A stretch of DNA of 64,000 nucleotides from Paramecium octaurelia (lineage: Eukaryota; Ciliophora; Oligohymenophorea; Peniculida; Parameciidae), in assembly GCA_905182995.1 (NCBI GenBank), contig CAJJDP010000099.1, positions 191,404-255,403 on the forward strand, in the 5' to 3' direction. The notes under the pieces were generated by a model. It was not told the origin of the DNA. It ran no database searches and was given only the letters and a program-made list of their open reading frames with translations. This document shows, piece after piece, positions 50,829 to 62,542 of this stretch. A program made the position numbers and the translations under genes. The stretch's first letter is position 1; each line of letters starts with the position of its first letter.

Positions 50829-51120
50829 GGCATAGCGTAGAACAAATACCAATCAATAAATTGACTTTAAGAGTTTTTATTCTCATTCTCCAAATAATGC
50901 CTTGAATTGCTTGGGTTTTGACTTTATGATTAATATAAAAGTGAAGAACATCATTTTTTTATTTTTGTAGATTGAATGATGGACGAATTAATTTAGCCTC
51001 AACAGCTTCGGTACCAGTAAATTAATATATTCAATTCCAGATCAGATAATTAAAAATTTTGTATTAGATTTTAGATAACTAAGAGGAATAATATAATATT
51101 AATTATTGAAGTAATTAACT
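50829..51120 (+). pseudogene. relic of an acyl-CoA dehydrogenase gene
   Basis: The plus frame starts MAQRRTNTNQQIDFKS, reaches LGFDFMINIK and then a GT..TAG interval at about 50940-50970. After it the frame encodes KLNDGRINLASTASVPVNQY followed by IQFQIRQLKILYQIL. In isobutyryl-type acyl-CoA dehydrogenases the phrases GLNGGRINIAS and NQYLQF are separated by about 25 residues (AS..LGAA..RKQFGEP). Here they are separated by about five, so a block is missing, and a TGA follows shortly. The rest of the enzyme (flavin-binding and catalytic parts) is absent. It overlaps the weakly supported 3' end of the TRAF-type gene on the other strand. The identification rests on two short motifs in the right order. 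Confidence 0.45.
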
Positions 51121-52153
51121 GTAGTTTTAAGCAAACATTGTTTTAAAAGAAAACTAATGAATTGTAGAGTTGTAATAGAGAAAGAGATTACATCAAATGA
51201 GTCTCCTTTTAACATTTTACAGATTTTCTATTCTAATTATTAGATTTTCTAATTTAAATCCCCTATCTTTTTATTTAATTAAGCAATTCGATTGTCTTTA
51301 TTATTAAATTATTATTATACACAATCCTAGAATAAGGATAATTATTTACATCAATAGAATGAAGTGAGAATAGTTTCCTTGACATTTTATTGCAATATTT
51401 GGGACATTCGATGATGACGAATTCACATTAATTTTCGTGCAACTCTAATTCATTTTACAATTATTATAGTCCACAACCAGAACAATTTATTCTCCTGAAT
51501 GCACATTACAAAATATGCTGTTAAAACTACTCATATCCTTGCTTCGTTGGACATTCTTCATATATACAACTCAATTATATTGAGTCTAACAAATTGTGTA
51601 TTATAGGTATGGATGTTTTTTTAAACGGTCTTTTGCATTTTTGGCAATTGAGCAAAGTATATATTAAAATAATTTTATGGATTATAGTTTCAATTTAGAT
51701 TTACTGAGGCATTTCAGAAAAAGAACTAGATTAAGAACTGTATTGCGATCCAGAGCCAGAATCAGGAGCAATAATTAAAGATTAGGAATAGAGCGATTCT
51801 TGTAGGACTACATCTCCGACTTAATCTTGAATCCACTTATTGATGCACGCTTCGCAAAATGATTAGAAGCATTTATCCTATCAACAAGCGATTGGTTTCC
51901 ATAAAATATTTAAACAAATAGGACAAATTAAATGATCAACTTCTACTGTAGGTGAAAATAATGATATTGATTTGAGTATATCTTTTGAGCAGAATTATTG
52001 GTTTTTAATATTAAAGTATATAATAGATGAAATGAAATTTAAAATGAACTTCTAGGATACTGTTTCTTTGATTAATAGAGTAAATGTTTAGGAATTCCAA
52101 TATTTTTTAAGAGTTCCAAGGAATTTAATAAAATTACTAGACTCTGTTTACAT
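50999..52153 (-). CDS. RING plus TRAF-type zinc-finger protein, interrupted by an in-frame TGA
   Basis: The start gives MQTESSNFIKFLGTLKKYWN. A RING-like domain begins HLICPICLNILWKPIAC; the next codon is TGA (51881-51883), then the same frame continues QDKCFQSFCEACINKWI and CQKCKRPF. TRAF-type zinc fingers follow (CIYEECPTKQGYEQFQQHIL, then CAFRRINCSGC and LHENQCEFVIIECPKYC). No plausible intron removes the TGA, so this is a pseudogene, a sequencing error or, less likely, a recoded codon. Family members are often E3 ligases or signalling adaptors. The C-terminal end is not fixed: the frame stays open to 50999 but coding character fades after about 51190. The gene starts 25 bp after the stop of the upstream gene on the same strand. 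Confidence 0.6.
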
Positions 52154-52178
52154 GATAATTAATAATTATATTATATAA

Positions 52179-54561
52179 TCACAATTAACTCTTAAATAAT
52201 TCTGAGTATCTGACTAGCTTCTTAGACTTTAGATTATCCATCTTTCTTTTGATATTTGCTAAATCTAATAAAGAAACAACACTTTTAGCAGCTTAACCTT
52301 TAGTACTTAAGTATTATGTCGAATTTGCTAAGCCTTTGAATGATTCTCTGAATTATTAATTATTAGGAACTTTTTCAAGTTTGAATGGCATTTACTCAGA
52401 GATATGTCTTCTTGATTTTAATTATTTTTAAGCATTTTCTTATTCTTACTAATTATCATCCATAATAACCTTAATTGCCTATTGATAATATAGAAATAAA
52501 ATACATTTAAATTAGTTTGAATCATCTATCGAATAATTTGATCCTCATTAATCTACTACTATTACTACTACTGCTTTTGTTCTTCTTTTTAGCCAGATAT
52601 CTTTTAGTATAATTTCATTAAAGCTGATTCCTCCTCTAAAGTTTGTAGTTTCTTTTTTGTTTATTTTAAACCTAAAGTATTGCAATGCTTGATAAGTATC
52701 TTTCTAAAGGGAGTTTTAGTCTTGGGTTTAGGTTTGAGTGATTACTCATATAATTACTACTATTGTCTTTTCTTCTTCAATCTTTCTTAAGCTTCCAGGT
52801 ATCCTGAAACTAATTGAAATTCAGTCTTAATTTCATTATTCAACTATTTCAAGGAATCAGTTTCTTTGGGTTCAGCTATGGCACTTTTACTAAATTGTCT
52901 TTTGAACATAAGGATGGCCTTGCCTAGTTCGTAATCTTATTGTTATCTTTGATTTTCATTAAGTTCATCCTTACAGGTTCGTTGGATATCAGCAAGTGAA
53001 TAGAATGCTTATTCTTTCTTCAACTAATTAACGATAACTCCTGCTAATTCTGAATCCAATTTAGGATAATCTGATTATTCAGTTTTACAATATTATGTAA
53101 AATCTGTTGGTCTTGTTCTTCTTGAAAATGAGGATGTAGAGTTTTATTTGATCAATTTTGATTCACTTTCTGAAGTTACTAATCTATGTTAATCAAATCC
53201 ATCCTGGGTGGTGAACGATTAATAATTTTTGGAAATCTATTATTGTGTAAATTCCCTTTCTGTTCTACTTCCTTTGGGTACATTATATAATAGATAGGGG
53301 GATGGAGGTTTAACAAGCACAGGATTTTATTTGAAATACTACTATTTGTTAAGTTGTTCCATTTTGAATTTTAAATAGAATTTTTCATTTAGGGCTTTCT
53401 AATAGTCATCTTTAGCCTATAATTAGATTGCCTTGATTTCAGGATTAGTGTCATCTGCTAAGAATGTAAATATCATGTGTCTAATTTCACATTCGCCCAA
53501 GATATGATCAATGTACTTTTATATATCTTGTGCTCGACTAAAGATTAGGATTCTCAATTGATTCTCATCATCTAATCTCAAGACTTCATTACAAAACCAT
53601 TAGGCTAAGTGGATGCATTCCTTCATCTTTGAATATTCAGAGAGATATTCATAGCAGAATGATTAAAGATATAATATCATTACCAATTTCATAATGTATT
53701 ATTCAACAGGTTTTAGATCTGAATCATCAATAACGTTTGGAGTATTTCTTTTTTTTAAGATTAAGAAAATTAGTTATTACAAATAAGAAAAAGCAATTTA
53801 GTATTATTTTAGTGAATTTTTAAACTCGCATAATTAAAAATATAATTATCCAAAATTTTAGTAGTGATCAACAAAGATCTTGATTAACCCAATATTTTTG
53901 GTTTGTTTCATTTCTTTAATCTACAATAGCTTTTCAATTTTGTGCATCACTTTCAAACTGTTCTGCACTTCATTAGTACTTTTAAATAATCGTGAATAAA
54001 TTATCAGTTATTTCATTAACAATGTCATGCACTCATTCAAATAATACTTAACTATTCATATTCATAACTTGTACCTTTGGTTTTCTCCTTTAACTTGCTT
54101 ATGTGGGCAACCTTTATCAAACTTCCAGGTATACAAATTGTTTATTGAATTCGTTGTCTCAATCTATTCAATCCTATCTTTTGTTCAATCTAGGCAGAAT
54201 TTAATTCTTCAAAATGTTCAGTTCCCCTCTCATTCTTTAGCATTCTTTGAATATTTATATAAATGACAGCAGTATATAAATTGCATCTATCAAGCAACAA
54301 ATCTACCTTCTGAATATTTTCTCCTTGAATATATTCATTCAACAAATTTTATGCTGCTCTCATTAGTCTTCTGCTAATTTGTATATTGAGTGTGCTCATT
54401 TCATTATGGGAATAACTCATGAAATGTTTGTCAAGCAACAAGATTACCTTTCGATTCCCATTCTGAATTATTTATTTACAATACCTTTTTTAATAAACCA
54501 GAAGCATCATTTAAAATATTTTCAATTGGGTATTTCTTCATAACTGGTGATTCAGATTCCA
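52179..54561 (-). CDS. helical, glutamine-rich coiled-coil protein, hypothetical
   Basis: The start gives MESESPVMKKYPIENILNDA. The N-terminal half is alpha-helical with evenly spaced Leu and Cys (KYYLNECMTLLMKQLIIYSR, FCYEYLSEYSKMKECIHLAQ), resembling a helical-repeat domain. The middle is Pro/Ser/Thr-rich, and the C-terminal third is a coiled coil with poly-Gln runs made largely of TAA/TAG codons (KEEQKQQQQQQQIN). A 23-nt intron near 54040 and a 26-nt intron near 52515 are needed for frame, and one near 54440 is uncertain. It ends SKKLVRYSELFKSQL before TGA at 52179. No known family was recognised. A spacer of about 300 bp (54562-54869) separates it from the next gene and holds nothing recognisable. 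Confidence 0.7.
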
Positions 54562-54869
54562 TTATTAATTATTTATTATATATTTATTTTATCATTATTA
54601 AAATTTAAAATTAAGATATTTGTGAGATACTTAAATTTGCAGTTTGGATTGATTTATTTAATATTTTACCGATATAATTCCAAACTTAATTTTACAATTT
54701 TCTAGAGCTTCTAATAAATTCATTAGCATGAACAACACTAAAAACATTGATGTCTGAAATTGACTTCGATTGCACCATATTTTAACTTCTATTCATCTTA
54801 TTTCAAAATCTTTTATTTTCAAAATAACCTTAGTCGATTTAGAAACACTTCAATCCTCTACCTTATGAA

Positions 54870-55546
54870 TCAGAAATCAATCTACATCTTCTATATGAAG
54901 TCGAGATATGATTTTCCAATTTAATCTAATTACAATTTTAGGATTTTACTAGAATAATCCAATCCTAATCTAGAATCCAAGATTTTCACAATTCAAATTC
55001 CACAAAATATTATCCTCTTTGTTTAATTTATTCTTAAAAGCAGCTGGAAATAACTGTTGATATATTGAATCTATATAAATTCGAAGCTTTCAAAAGTTTA
55101 GCTGATTCCTGTTGAGTTTTATGATGAAATAGGTTTAAATCTGTTAACGAGTCTTGATTTCAATTTAGTTTGATTTTATCATCTTGTAAAAGATATTTTA
55201 TAAAATGATTTTTTTAGATAGATATTCCATTATAAATAATGTATCATGGTTCAAATAAAAATGAATAAATGTTGAGAGACTTTCATTAGCCTTTACTAAG
55301 AAATCCGATTTTGTAGAGGTATTTATTTAATTGGTGATAATTCTAAAGAGGGAGGAAATAGAGAAAGTAAAGGCTTTGAAAATAGATAATTAGACTCTTC
55401 TTTATAATGGTCATACCTATCTAGAGTTATAAATAACTCACTTTTAAATCCTTCGATGTTTACAAATATTTGTTATCAGACCATAAGAAGTTTATCAATG
55501 AATCTTTTTATTATTGCATGCATTTCTTCATATCTTAGTTTTCCAT
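54870..55546 (-). CDS. small hypothetical protein
   Basis: The start gives MENQDMKKCMQQQKDSLINF. A 23-nt intron joins SDNKYF to ELFITLDRYDHYKEESNYLF. Further readable blocks are FPPSLELSPIKQIPLQNRIS, then, in other frames after unplaced introns, HDTLFIMEYLSKKI and ESAKLLKASNLYRFNISTVI. A 20-nt intron precedes LGLDYSSKILKLQLDQIGKS, and the gene ends FIQKMQIDF before TGA at 54870. It has about 190 residues, with no signal peptide or membrane span. I do not recognise the family. The opposite strand also has a long open frame here, but the minus frame fits splice signals better. Confidence 0.55.
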
Positions 55547-55652
55547 TCTTCTAACATTAGTGTGCACAGTCTAGGAAATAAGGGCTACAGTTGATTATGA
55601 TCAATTATAAATTTATGTCTTTTTTAATTGTTGTGACATTCTTTAAATTAAA

Positions 55653-58019
55653 ATGAGTTTATAATTATTTTCTTAAGTAACAGAGTGGATAGTTGTGTTT
55701 TTATCAATAATAGGAGTGTTGCTTTCATTGTTCTACATATACGCGTTCTTAAGGATCAATAAACTACATAAAAGTCCAGGCGATATTTATTTTGGGATGT
55801 GTTTGGGAGAATTAATTATGATGTTACACTAGTAAGCAAAATCAGCATTTATTAGTCTTATAGATTCTAGTACACTTTTACATAATGGCTCAATAAATAA
55901 ATTAAATGCATTTTGTCGTATCAACTTTGTAGCCTTCACCTTTTCCGTCATACTCATTTACTCATATACAATTTAATTGTATATGCATATGATTGTAAGA
56001 CTCATCTTTACACTTCAAGCTAAAAAGATTAATAAATGGTAAGGACATTTAGCAACCTGGGTGATTTCATTGCTTTATGCTTTAATCTCCCTCATATCTT
56101 TTTAAGAAAGCTATTGTGGAGTCACTCTCTCATCTACTGCGCCATTTACTTTTATAATTTTATTGCTGAGTTTCTTTGTCATGGCAATCACTACTCGTCA
56201 ATATATCAAGCAGGAATGTGCAATCAATTCAACTGTAATTTATTTAACAATATCATATAGAATAAACTGTAGAAGGAGGGTTAAAATTTTATGTATTACA
56301 TAACCAAATTATTTATTATTTAATCCATAATAATGACTAGTTTCATTACCTTTGCGATGGCTGCTTATCTCTTGGAGTAGGTTAGGAAATTATAGGAAAA
56401 TTGTTATAATCCTCCTCCAGTAGCTTGGTTCGCCTATCTTGGCTTTTTTGCACAAATTTCTGCCGTTGTATATCCTATTGCTATTCCCTTAACCAGATTT
56501 ACCGATCCCTTTATTAAAAAGCATTTAATAAAACATTATTTTCCATCTAAATCCCTAACAGGATCAAGAGACATTTCAATGATTGAGCAATCCTTAGAAG
56601 GAACTAGCATGTAATCATTTGATTATTCAATTATTCATAGATAATATAAGAAAATCAGTCTTGATGGACTTAGCCAATCCTTAATTGAACAAAGTTCTTT
56701 TCAAGTCTCATAGGAATTTGGTACTTTTAGAAAACCTTTTACTTAATCTGATTATTTAAGGACTAATACTAATACAGTATCAGTTGGAAGAAGCAGATAA
56801 CTTACAATGTAAAATAAATAAGAGGATCCATTTATTCATCAGTTGACTAATTAATTGCGAAGTGAAATTATTAAGAGAATTATGGCCTTAATTCTAATTC
56901 AAGAACATGACAAGATTAAAGAGATTAGTCAAAATAAATAATTTAAAAAGATTCTAAGACATCAAGCCAATTAAGATTATGACGATTAAATTGTCTTTAA
57001 TGTTAATGACATGTTTTTAAAAGAACATTTCAGAGATTAATTCAAAGTTTAGAATAAGAAATTTAAAATGATTTCATATGCTCCTGTGATATTTGATATA
57101 CTTACGTATTCATGTTTCATTATTTATTAGTAAGGAAGATTAAGAACACCTGGATCTATTGAATTGTTTGGATCTTGAAACAAATCAAGAATAAATCAGA
57201 GAGTGTGCTTAAACTAGTGGTGGAAAGTCAGGAGAATTCTTTTTCTTTAATCATAACAACAAAATACTCTTGAAAACTATAAGCATGTCTGAACTGCAAA
57301 CTTTATTAGAGATTATTGAATAGTACTTCTGGCATTGCACTAATAACCCTAACACCTTAATTGCTAAGATTTTAGGAATTTTTACATTCGAAGGATTTGA
57401 AATTGGCAGAATTTCTATGATTCTCATGAAAAATATTGGTAAAATTAACAAAATGGCTATTTAACGCATTTTTGATTTGAAAGGAAGCAGTTATGACAGA
57501 GAAGTAATTAAACCTGTTAAATCATCTGGGGAATTAAACTCTTAAAATATGGAAACAATATCAAACAATAAAGTGTTGAAAGATTTAGATTTCATAAAAT
57601 TGGAAAAGTAAATACACATAAGTCCTGAACTTTGTACTTAAATTTATGAACAATTAGAAGTTGACACTCTTTTCTTAAAGTCATTAGGCTTTATGGATTA
57701 TTCTTTGTGTCTTATGATTGTTGATTGGTATAGTTTCTATCAATCCTAACTTTTCAATGAAATATAAGATGAAGAACTTATTTAAAAGATTGTTGCCTAA
57801 AAATTAACTAGATTGTAGCATTGCTATCCAAGTACAGTCTAAGACGGATTTTATTATCACATAGGTATTATAGACTATCTTTAAAAATATAATTTGTAAA
57901 AAATAACTGAAAAATATGCCAAGAAATTTATGAAATTGGATTCAAATCTAGATACATCTTCATAAAACCCTTATGAATATAGGAAGAGATTCTTAATATT
58001 TTTGAAGAGAATATTATGA
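55653..58019 (+). CDS. GPCR-phosphatidylinositol phosphate kinase fusion (RpkA-like)
   Basis: The start gives MSLQLFSQVTEWIVVFLSII, the first of about seven membrane spans (55653-56520) in a receptor-like arrangement (LATWVISLLYALISLISFQ; PVAWFAYLGFFAQISAVVYP). A cytosolic linker of about 200 residues leads to a PIP kinase domain. It shows the phosphate-binding loop SGGKSGEFFFF, the catalytic Lys in ILLKTIS, IFDLKGSSYDRE, the FMDYSLCLMI segment and IGIIDYLQKY, ending YRKRFLIFLKRIL before TGA. A 25-nt intron near 57107 restores frame between DILT and KEDQEHLDLL. One junction near 56255 needs another intron. Such fusions are known from Dictyostelium, oomycetes and ciliates. It should couple an extracellular cue to phosphoinositide synthesis; substrate specificity cannot be assigned. 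Confidence 0.85.
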
Positions 58020-58277
58020 TGGTTCTATTAAGTTATTGTTCTCATTTACATTTTTATTTTTATGTTTAATTGTATATAATAAAGCTATCTTAAACTAAAT
58101 GTAAGGTGTCAGTTGTTCCCGTAACAATATAAGATTCTTTAATTAAAATAAAAATTATCATTATAATTTTATATAGTTTTTACTAGTATATATAATTTTT
58201 AACTAAAAGTTGATTATTCTGAGTCAAGTCTGATATTCAAATAATAAATAAATATAGCAAAAGTAAATCAGTTTAAA
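58020..58277. other. intergenic spacer
   Basis: About 260 AT-rich bases lie between two same-strand genes. Nothing recognisable was seen; it should contain the promoter of the WD-type gene. Confidence 0.5.
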
Positions 58278-59297
58278 ATGAACTAAGGCCCAAAGTTCGA
58301 AGACTAATTTTCTTATTTAATTTAGTAATCAAACTCATACAAAAGGCTAGAGATTGGTGCTAAAATTAAAATAACTTGCATAAGTCTTTCAAGAGACAAT
58401 AAATATTTAGAAGTTTTCCATAATCAGAGTGGAGTAGGTTAGATTAATATTTGGGATCTCTCTTCAAAAAAAGTTAAATGTAGTATAGATTTACCTAAAC
58501 TATGGGATTATGGTGGGATGAGTACCTTTTCAAATGATAGTAAATACTTTTTTCTTGCTTTATATAACACTGATAAACTCTAAATAGTATCTCTTGAATC
58601 AAGAAGGGGAACAATAACAGATTGCAAATTAGGTGGTAAATTAAAAGAAATAGCAATTTCAATAAATCCATTGTATTGTTGTACTGTTACTTCAGAGTAA
58701 TGTTTGTTTTGGAACTAAGATACTAAGAAGGTTGATAAAAAGATAGAAAGTTAATTTGAATTTATTTGCTGCAGCTTTAAAAACAATGATAAAGAATTAA
58801 TTACAATCAGTTGTTAAGAGTAAGAAAATACAATCATTTCTTGTTGGTGTACTAAAAGATTAAAGGTTTTATGGGAATGGAGATGTAAGCATATTTCACG
58901 TTGTGCTAAGTGTTATGTAATCGAAAATACATAAATTTTAATAGTAGATTATCAAGATGGATACGAACATTATATTTAAATATGGAATATATTAGGGCAA
59001 TCTTTAATTAGAACATTGTATTAAGCAATCGAATCATTTACCATATTGAACAATTTTGGTTCTAAGTTAGTTGTTGATTGTGAGGATGAAGATGATGATG
59101 ATGATAATGATTAAAATGAGGATGAAAGGGATCATTACTAATGTATATCGTTTTTTGATGTTTTAACTTTTAAATATCAAAGATTTAAAACTTTTATTGA
59201 ATAAGGCAAAAGAATCTTTGTTCAATAAGGTGCTTTGATAATTGAAAATAGAAAATAAAACTCAAACTAGATTGAATTATTTATTAATTTCAAATGA
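58278..59297 (+). CDS. WD40-like beta-propeller protein
   Basis: The start gives MNQGPKFEDQFSYLIQQSNS. The frame runs without introns to TGA at 59295. Repeats of about 40 residues show beta-propeller character: CISLSRDNKYLEVFH with INIWDLSSKKVKCSIDLP, FSNDSKYFFLALYNTDKLQI, and EQCLFWNQDTKKV, with later strands (IQIWNILGQSLIRTL). An acidic run lies near 59080-59120 (EDEDDDDDNDQNEDERD). The protein has 339 residues, about the size of one seven-bladed propeller, but only three or four repeats are clear by eye. Such proteins are interaction scaffolds; no partner can be named. Confidence 0.65.
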
Positions 59298-59407
59298 AAA
59301 GGAGACTGTCAAATATGTGAATTTATAATAAACTAATTTTGAATAGTTCTATTGATTAATATTAATAAGAATGAATTATATTTTTTTATAGTTAATATAT
59401 AAAATTG

Positions 59408-62400
59408 ATGTCCTCTCAAATTCCATAGCTAATGATAACTGAATAACCTATGGATGAATACTAAGATTTTATCAGTCATTCACTATCTGATGTTTGTTTT
59501 TCAGTTAGCAAGTTCTAGAGTAAGGGTAATAACGTAAGTGAGAATTCGCTTGATTAAGACTACTAATAACATATGAATTCAAATCCTCTCTCTCCAAATA
59601 ATATTAATATAACAAAACCATCTAATGATTCCTCAGACTAAAAACAAATTACATAGATGCAATAAAGACCGAGTGTAAGTTCAACATAAGAAAGAATCTA
59701 TAAAGACTTTTTCTAATATTTTTTAATGCAAAAATTTGTACATAGGATATCATTCAAAAAGAAACTGAATTCAATGTTTGATAAGTATCATTTCGATGTG
59801 ATTAACGATCTGGGAGCTACATTTAATTTAAATTTATTTAGAGAAAATACAATAAAAATGCGACCAATCATTGTGAAATAGGTTTAGAAAATAGAGAATC
59901 GGTGTTTCATTAAGTTTAATTAATTTCGATCTTTGTTTCTATTAAAATGGAACTTTTTTATCAACAAAATTCCATTAATTTACCCAGAATCAAAATTGAA
60001 AATGCTTTGGGATGCAATTGTTACTTTAGCGCGATTTTATTTTATCTATGTAATTCCAATGGATTTGGCATGGGAAATGCAATCATTTATGTTTGATATC
60101 TTGATCGTACCCACATCATTAATGCTAACATTATTGATAATAGATTTTATTTTAAGTTTTAATAATGCCTATTATGAATTTGGATCCATTGTAACAGATC
60201 GCAGAAAAATAGCTCAATATGTTTTTACGAAAACATATGGATTAGATATTTTGTCAGTATTGGTTCTGATATCCTTTTTGATTATTTCAGTTGTTTAATC
60301 ACAGCAAGTAAGATTAACTGAAAATTGGTATCATCTATTGTTGCTATTATTTCTAATCTAATATAAGAACATATCTAAACTCTCAGAACAAGTGGAAGAA
60401 GCATTGAATTTATCAAAATAAGTGAGTTCGTTATTAGAATTAGGCAAGTTAATATTTTTACTTTTCTTTGTTCTCCATATTTTCTCTTGTCTATGGTTTT
60501 GGGTAGGTAGTTATTCATATAAAAACGATCACAAAACTTGGTTGAACTTGAAAAACTTAGAGGAAGCTGATTGGAATATCTAATATTTATACTCATTCTA
60601 TTTTTCAACAGTTACTATGTTTACTGTAGGATATGGTGACATCACTCCACAAAGTACTTTCGAGACTGTACTTTGTATAATGTTTATGATGATCTGTAGT
60701 ATTCAACTATCATACAGTGTAAGTACTGTAAGTGCAATTATCGATAAAATATCGTTTTACTCAAAGGAAAAAAGAAAGAAGGTTTAAACTATTAATACTT
60801 ATATGTAAAACAAGAATATAAGTTATGAGTTACAATTTAAAATTAGAGAATATCTCAATTATTATTGGTAATGTAACCAATAAGAAGAAACAGAGGAGGA
60901 AAAGAATATAATTAATTAACTATCAGAAAATTTAAGAGAGAGTTTGCAATTTGAGGCAAATTCTATGATATTGAATAATTGCCCACTATTTAAGAATCAC
61001 TTTAGTGTGTAATTAAAGAAGAAGTTGGTCAAAAAAATAAAATCAATTGTTGTTTAGCCAGAAAACATTATTGATTTTGATCATCTATTTCCAAGTTAAA
61101 AAATGAATTAGTTTATATGTTTTGTAGAAGAAGGGGAGATTTAAATTTTTATAGAAAATGAGATGTTATAAAATCATGTTTCATATAATTCGATATCAAT
61201 AGTTAATACAGTTTCAAAAGGAAGCAGTCTTGGTTTGATGTCATTCATTACAGGAATAAAAGCAAGGGAAAGATTCAAAAGTATAGGATTTTCTAAATTA
61301 TTATTATTGTCAAGAGATGATTTTCTTAAGATTATACCAGAATTTCCAGAAGATTATGAAGTATTCAGGGAAATGCATGATGATTTGATTTATAATTCAG
61401 ATTCTGAGTTTCTTAAATTAGGCTGTTTTTCTTGTAAAAGTGTTTCACATAAAGTTATTGATTGTCCTTTAGTTCATTTTATACCTGATAAGGAATTTTT
61501 AGTAAAAAAGCATTAATTTTCAAAGGACTAAAAGCGAAATGAAATGTGTAAGTTCAAATTCAAAAGAAATCAAAGAAGATCCCATAACTATTTTTAAGCT
61601 TTTAATGATTTGGATCTGATTTAAGAAACTAGTGATTTATTTTAAGCTGATAATTATAAACAATGTCTATTTTATGAAGAACTTGATGATGATGTCGAGA
61701 AATTAAAAATTCAATAAATAAATGTTCCTAGACCTTCCTGCTATTTTCTATAGGATTCAATTAAAGAGGAACCAGAAGAGGATGTTTTTATGCCGATGAA
61801 CTTTTTAAATCAAAGAAAAAGCCAAATAAATAAAATCACTAAAAAATCAATGTCTTTATTGGTAGATGATGATCTAATGCCTTTGTAGCATTTCAGAGGA
61901 ATTAATAAATTTAAAAGGGCAGTCGAAATCGTTAAAAGTTTAAACAAAGTTATAAATAGGAAAAGCTTAAAGGCTTAGACTAAAAATATATTGGCATCAT
62001 TAAGCAACGAAAACTACAAGGACTCAGAATAAAAATAACTGTTAAATTCAATAAAGAAGAGATTAAAGTATATTGAAGATCATAACATAGAATGGAGGGA
62101 ATCAGATATTCAGGAGATGGAGTTTTTGAAGATGAGATTGTAGATGTTAATTTAACTTAATGCTTAGAAACCAGAAAAATTTGATTAGATAGAAAGTGTT
62201 AAATAATATAAGTTTTATAACATTCATAATAATGTGGATTAAATATTGACAATTTATAATGAATTTTATAAGGTCAAATTGAAAGAACAATAAAACATCC
62301 CTTAAGTTTTTAAGTAATTTGTCAAGTATTTGATGTATCCCTATTCATTTATTCATAAATACAAATTTAAATCAGACAATTTTAATATGAGGGAAATTAA

Positions 62401-62524
62401 ATAAGAGGAAGCAAATCAACAAAAAAAGAAGAATCAATTCTCTAAATTATTGACATTGCATAAATAAAGTAAAAACTTAAGAAAAAAACTAAATGTTAAG
62501 AAAGCTTAAATATAACCACTATGA
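59408..62524 (+). CDS. K+ channel with degenerate cyclic-nucleotide domain and zinc knuckle
   Basis: The frame is open for about 1,039 codons with no intron, starting MSSQIPQLMITEQPMDEYQD. S1 reads KMLWDAIVTLARFYFIYVIP followed by MDLAWEMQS, then NNAYYEFGS. S5 holds VLHIFSCLWFWVGSY and the pore TVGYGDITPQ. The S4 equivalent (YHLLLLLFLIQYKNISKL) has almost no positive charge. The nucleotide-binding cassette reads SLGLMSFITGIKARERFKS, lacking FGE and RTA. The knuckle CFSCKSVSHKVIDC with PLVHF lies at 61424-61479. The cytosolic tail is long and basic, with YLMYPYSFIHKYKFK matching the tail motif of the channels at 16123 and 18938, and it ends KKAQIQPL. It is the closest in S1-S3 to the gene at 18938. 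Confidence 0.88.
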
Positions 62525-62542
62525 TTAAATAAATAATAATAA

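Noticed and set aside
51881-51883. TGA as selenocysteine in the RING-type protein
   Set aside because: No selenoprotein family matches and no stem-loop candidate was recognised; pseudogene or base error is simpler.
54750-55230. Plus-strand frame starting MSEIDFDCTIFQLLFILFQN
   Set aside because: It needs odd introns and has no family; the minus strand gives a more coherent spliced protein ending at 54870.
55407-55652. In-frame upstream extension of the GPCR-PIP-kinase from an ATG at 55407
   Set aside because: It would overlap the divergent minus-strand gene starting at 55546 for most of its length; the ATG at 55653 opens directly into a membrane span.
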